In this document: positions 60,700 through 64,000 of the stretch, in pieces
How positions within the stretch are numbered: position 1 is the stretch's first letter
How the letters are laid out: the number at the start of each line of letters is the position of its first letter
Source of the DNA: Hylemonella sp.
GTDB lineage: Bacteria > Pseudomonadota > Gammaproteobacteria > Burkholderiales > Burkholderiaceae_C
Direction of reading: 5' to 3'
Length of the DNA stretch: 64,000 bases
NCBI GenBank assembly: GCA_030680575.1
Contig: JAUXVI010000025.1
Coordinates: forward strand, 1-64,000
Translations under genes and position numbers: made by a program
Notes under the pieces: generated by a model
The model's database searches: none
Told to the model about the DNA's origin: nothing
What the model saw: the letters and a program-made list of their open reading frames with translations, nothing else

Positions 60700-61896
60700 A
60701 TGAACAACCTCACGACCTGGATCAACAAAAAAGGCCTGGGCAGCGTGGCCCTGCTGGCGGTGCTGCTGCTGGTGGTTTTCCCGCTCGCCCTCGACATCTT
60801 CCGTCTCAACCTGGTGGGCAAGTACCTGACTTACGGCTTCGTCGCTCTCGGGCTGGTGATGGTCTGGGGCTACGGCGGCATCCTGAGCCTGGGCCAGGGT
60901 GTCTTCTTCGGCCTGGGCGGCTACGCCATGGCCATGTTCCTCAAGCTGGAGGCGTCCGATCCCATCACCACCAAGATCCAGTCCACCCCCGGCATTCCGG
61001 ACTTCATGGACTGGAACCAGCTCACCGCCCTGCCGCTGTGGTGGAAGCCGTTCGAGCACCTGCCGTTCGCGCTGATTGCCGTCATCGCCATCCCCACGCT
61101 GCTGGCCTTCATCATCAGCTACGCCATGTTCAAGCGGCGTGTCGGCGGCGTGTACTTCGCCATCATCACGCAGGCCGTGGCGCTGATCCTGACGGTGCTG
61201 ATCATCGGCCAGCAGGGCTACACCGGTGGTGTCAACGGCATGACCGACCTCAAGACCCTGCTGGGCTGGGACATCCGCACCGACAGCGCCAAGTACATCC
61301 TGTACTACCTCTGCAGCGCCGTGCTGCTGGGCAGCGTGCTCCTGTGCCTGTGGATCCAGAAGAGCAAGCTCGGCACGCTGTTGCTGGCCATGCGCGACAA
61401 GGAAGACCGCGTGCGCTTCTCCGGCTACGACGTGGCCAGCTTCAAGGTCTTCGTGTTCTGCCTGGCAGCCGCACTGTCGGGCATCGGCGGCGCGCTGTTC
61501 ACGCTGCAAGTGGGCTTCATGTCGCCGTCCTTCGTCGGCATCGTGCCCTCGATCGAGATGGTGATCTACGCCGCCGTGGGCGGGCGCATGAGCCTGGTGG
61601 GCGCGGTGTACGGCACGCTCCTGGTGAACTTCGGCAAAACCTATTTCTCCGAAAGCTTCCCCGACCTCTGGCTGTTCCTGATGGCGGCGCTTTTCATCGG
61701 CGTGACCATGGCCTTCCCCGACGGACTGGCCGGCGTGTGGAGCCAGAAGGTTGTGCCCTGGTGGAAACGCAAGCAGGCCCAGCGCCTGGCCATCCAGCGC
61801 GCCGTCAAGGCTGACGCCGCCCTCGACGCCTCGGATGCACCGGCCACAACCGCCAACACCGCCCTGTCCGGCCATGTGAGCGGACAGGCCGCCTGA
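60700..61896 (+). CDS. urtC: Urea ABC transporter permease UrtC
   Basis: This 398-aa LivM-type permease includes 'LVMVWGYGGILSLGQGVFFG', 'QGYTGGVNGMTDLKTLLGWD' and 'YAAVGGRMSLVGAVYGTLLV'. It pairs with UrtB. The C-terminal 30 residues are an Ala/Thr-rich tail. Confidence 0.94.
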   Translation: MNNLTTWINKKGLGSVALLAVLLLVVFPLALDIFRLNLVGKYLTYGFVALGLVMVWGYGGILSLGQGVFFGLGGYAMAMFLKLEASDPITTKIQSTPGIPDFMDWNQLTALPLWWKPFEHLPFALIAVIAIPTLLAFIISYAMFKRRVGGVYFAIITQAVALILTVLIIGQQGYTGGVNGMTDLKTLLGWDIRTDSAKYILYYLCSAVLLGSVLLCLWIQKSKLGTLLLAMRDKEDRVRFSGYDVASFKVFVFCLAAALSGIGGALFTLQVGFMSPSFVGIVPSIEMVIYAAVGGRMSLVGAVYGTLLVNFGKTYFSESFPDLWLFLMAALFIGVTMAFPDGLAGVWSQKVVPWWKRKQAQRLAIQRAVKADAALDASDAPATTANTALSGHVSGQAA

Positions 61897-61919
61897 ACCG
61901 AGTTCACCAGGAGCACACC

Positions 61920-62663
61920 ATGAGCAACACCGACTTCGCCCTGGCCGTGGAAGACCTCACGGTCTCCTTCGACGGCTTCAAGGCCATCGACACCCTGACG
62001 CTGTACATCGACAAGAACGAGCTGCGCGTGATCATCGGCCCCAACGGTGCCGGCAAGACCACCCTGCTCGACCTGATCTGCGGCAAGACCAAGGCCAGCG
62101 CCGGCAGCATCAAGTTCAAGAACGAGGAGCTGACCACGCTGGACGAACACATTCGCGTGCGCCGCGGCATCGGCCGCAAGTTCCAGACGCCGTCCATCTA
62201 CGAGAACCTCTCGGTGTTCCAGAACCGGGAGGTGTCCTACCCGGCCGGCCGCTCGGTGTTCGGCGCCCTGGCCTTCAAGTGCAGCGACGAGGTCAAGGCC
62301 CGGGTGCAGGTGGTGGCCGAGGAAATCGGCTTGGCCGACGCGCTGGACATGGAGGCCGGCCTGCTCTCGCACGGGCAGAAGCAGTGGCTGGAGATCGGCA
62401 TGTTGCTGATGCAGGAGCCCGAACTGCTGATGCTGGACGAACCGATTGCCGGCATGAGCGCGCGCGAGCGTGAACTCACCGCCGACCTGCTCAAGCGCAT
62501 CTGCAAGAACCGCTCGGTGATCGTGATCGAGCACGACATGGAGTTCGTCAAGCAGATCGCGCACAAGGTCACCGTCATGCACCAAGGAAAGATCCTGGCC
62601 GAAGGCTCGATGGAAGCCGTGCAGGCCGACCCGAAGGTCATCGACGTCTATCTCGGCCACTGA
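61920..62663 (+). CDS. urtD: Urea ABC transporter ATPase UrtD
   Basis: This 247-aa protein has Walker A GPNGAGKTTLLD, signature 'LLSHGQKQWLEIGMLLMQEP' and Walker B 'LLMLDEPIAGMS', H-loop 'VIEHDMEFVKQIA'. The SHGQKQ form of the signature is typical of UrtD. Confidence 0.95.
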   Translation: MSNTDFALAVEDLTVSFDGFKAIDTLTLYIDKNELRVIIGPNGAGKTTLLDLICGKTKASAGSIKFKNEELTTLDEHIRVRRGIGRKFQTPSIYENLSVFQNREVSYPAGRSVFGALAFKCSDEVKARVQVVAEEIGLADALDMEAGLLSHGQKQWLEIGMLLMQEPELLMLDEPIAGMSARERELTADLLKRICKNRSVIVIEHDMEFVKQIAHKVTVMHQGKILAEGSMEAVQADPKVIDVYLGH

Positions 62664-62681
62664 AACCACAGGAGAAACACC

Positions 62682-63371
62682 ATGCTCAAAGTCAACGACA
62701 TGTTCGTGGCCTACGGCCAGAGTGAAGCCTTGCACGGCATCTCTTTCGAGGGCCGCACGAACGAAACCATCGCCATCATGGGCCGCAACGGCATGGGCAA
62801 GACCACGCTGTTCAAGGGCCTGATGGGCGTGCTGCCGCTCAAGTCCGGCCAGATCGAGGTTGCCGGCCAGGATGTCTCCAAAGACGAAAGCTACCGGCGC
62901 GTGGCCAAGGGCATTGCCTATGTGCCGCAGGGCCGCATGATCTTCCCCGCCCTCACGGTGGAGGAGAACATCCAGACCGGCCTGGAGAACTCGAAAACCA
63001 AGCAGATCCCGGACGAGATCTACGCGCTGTTCCCGGTGCTGTGGGACATGCGCCGGCGCAAGGGCGGCAACCTGTCGGGCGGGCAGCAGCAACAGCTGGC
63101 CATTGCCCGCGCGCTGGTGACCGACCCCAAGGTGCTGCTGCTGGACGAGCCGACCGAAGGCATCCAGCCCTCGATCATCAAGGACATCGCGAAAGCGCTC
63201 AACGAGATCCGCAAGCTGCGCGAGATCACCATCGTCGTCTCCGAGCAGGTGCTGTCGTTCGCCATGGACGTGGCCGACCGGCTGTTCGTGATCGAAGGTG
63301 GCCGTCTCGTGCATGAAACGCTGCGCGCGCAGACCGATGTCAACCGCATCAAGTCCTACCTCTCGGTCTGA
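62682..63371 (+). CDS. urtE: Urea ABC transporter ATPase UrtE
   Basis: This 229-aa protein has Walker A GRNGMGKTTLFKGLMG, signature 'LSGGQQQQLAIARALV', Walker B 'VLLLDEPTEGIQPSI'. AGGAGA lies upstream. Completes a five-gene urt operon with 18-95 base gaps. Confidence 0.95.
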   Translation: MLKVNDMFVAYGQSEALHGISFEGRTNETIAIMGRNGMGKTTLFKGLMGVLPLKSGQIEVAGQDVSKDESYRRVAKGIAYVPQGRMIFPALTVEENIQTGLENSKTKQIPDEIYALFPVLWDMRRRKGGNLSGGQQQQLAIARALVTDPKVLLLDEPTEGIQPSIIKDIAKALNEIRKLREITIVVSEQVLSFAMDVADRLFVIEGGRLVHETLRAQTDVNRIKSYLSV

Positions 63372-63427
63372 CCGCATCCACCGATTCATCCCCCATTTTT
63401 TGTCCCTCGCCTTCAAGGAGTCCCACC

Positions 63428-64000
63428 ATGGCTGAAACCCTCATCAAAGTCGATCTCAAACAATCTGCTTACCAGAACGAGCAGGTTCACAACCGCTGGC
63501 ACCCGGATGTGCCGATGGCCTGCTGGGTCAAACCGGGTGATGACTTCATCCTGGAGACCTACGACTGGACCGGCGGTTTCATCAAGAACAACGACAGCGC
63601 CGACGACGTGCGCGACATTGACCTGTCCATCGTCCACTTCCTGTCCGGCCCGGTGGGCGTGCACGGCGCCGAGCCCGGCGACCTGCTGGTGGTCGATCTG
63701 CTGGACATCGGCGCCAAAGACGAGAGCCCCTGGGGCTTCAACGGCTTCTTCAGCAAGAAGAACGGCGGCGGTTTCCTGACCGACCACTTCCCGCTGGCGC
63801 AGAAGTCGATCTGGGACTTCAACGGCATGTTCACCAAGAGCCGCCACGTGCCCGGCGTGGAATACGCCGGCCTGATCCACCCCGGCCTGATCGGCTGCCT
63901 GCCCGACAAGAAGATGCTCGACGCCTGGAATGCGCGCGAGCAGGAGCTGCTGGATACCGACCCGACCCGTGTGCCCGGCCTGGCCAACCCGCCCTTTGCC
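63428..64000 (+). CDS. fmdA: Formamidase/acetamidase (FmdA family), 5' part
   Basis: AAGGAG precedes ATG 63428. The 191 visible codons include 'LIKVDLKQSAYQNEQVHNRW', 'VKPGDDFILETYDWTGGFIK', 'VHGAEPGDLLVVDLLDIGAK' and 'PGVEYAGLIHPGLIGCLPDK', the FmdA/AmdA pattern. It hydrolyses formamide or short amides to ammonia and the acid. The gene runs out of the window. Its position behind urtABCDE suggests that the transporter feeds it amides. Confidence 0.93.
   Translation, partial: MAETLIKVDLKQSAYQNEQVHNRWHPDVPMACWVKPGDDFILETYDWTGGFIKNNDSADDVRDIDLSIVHFLSGPVGVHGAEPGDLLVVDLLDIGAKDESPWGFNGFFSKKNGGGFLTDHFPLAQKSIWDFNGMFTKSRHVPGVEYAGLIHPGLIGCLPDKKMLDAWNAREQELLDTDPTRVPGLANPPFA

Noticed and set aside
61641..63416. 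A 591-codon minus-strand frame opposite urtD and urtE
   Set aside because: Opposite two ATPase genes with complete Walker motifs; no domain of its own.

Overview
The window comes from a high-GC betaproteobacterium of the order Burkholderiales, most likely Comamonadaceae (Rhodoferax/Polaromonas type). This rests on the housekeeping neighbourhoods (hrcA-nadK-recN-rapZ-mutY, mutM-TPR-lolB-ispE-tRNA-Gln-prs-rplY-pth, coaD, urtABCDE) and on a dispersed GCTAT-N7-ATAGC repeat of a kind I recall from that family. No species call is possible from sequence alone.

Left part (1-22,932): the 5' end of an Hsp70-like gene and tRNA-Arg(ACG), then a Mu-like prophage inserted between two co-oriented tRNA genes. 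Its ends can be placed to the base: 575-22890, flanked by the 5-bp target duplication TATTG, with TG..CA termini, 16/21-matching terminal inverted repeats and three 14-bp transposase-type sites at each end. The prophage is 22.3 kb and defective. A divergent ner/repressor switch, tail, baseplate, capsid and com-methylase modules remain. Transposase A/B, lysis, terminase and the N-terminal part of the portal gene are gone. The block portal'-gp30-gpG-early genes-repressor is inverted relative to the Mu order, so one inversion plus one large deletion explains the layout. Unexplained repeats (eight GCCCCACCTT motifs) lie beside the left end.

Middle part (22,933-44,029): mostly conserved housekeeping genes. 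These cover heat-shock control (hrcA), NAD kinase, DNA repair (recN, mutY, mutM), cell-wall regulation (rapZ), outer-membrane lipoprotein sorting (lolB), isoprenoid synthesis (ispE), PRPP synthesis (prs), translation (rplY, pth) and CoA synthesis (coaD). A dynamin-like GTPase and an operon of an unknown membrane protein, UspA, a P-type ATPase and a histidine phosphatase are also present. ureD is an orphan here, with no urease structural gene after it.

Right part (44,030-64,000): stress and nitrogen functions. A SigF/NrsF-type ECF sigma-anti-sigma pair faces a cytochrome b561-molybdoenzyme operon, with matching GTAACC-N16-CGAA promoters in both directions. It is followed by an MXKDX-repeat protein and a Cys-rich secreted protein, and a broken second copy of the latter lies after nrsF. 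Next is an ECF42-type sigma factor with VOC, SRPBCC and two DGPF/YCII proteins. A patatin-like gene is frameshifted by an 8-bp tandem duplication. A LuxR-type response regulator and a large hybrid kinase fused to an NCS1-permease-like domain are divergent from urtABCDE-fmdA. This suggests a sensor that monitors urea/amide-type compounds and controls their uptake and hydrolysis.

The most unusual observation is that copies of the ~55-bp GCTAT repeat form the coding sequence of the signal peptides of both lolB and a DUF4124 protein, in the same reading frame, and provide the ribosome binding site and start codon of the patatin gene.
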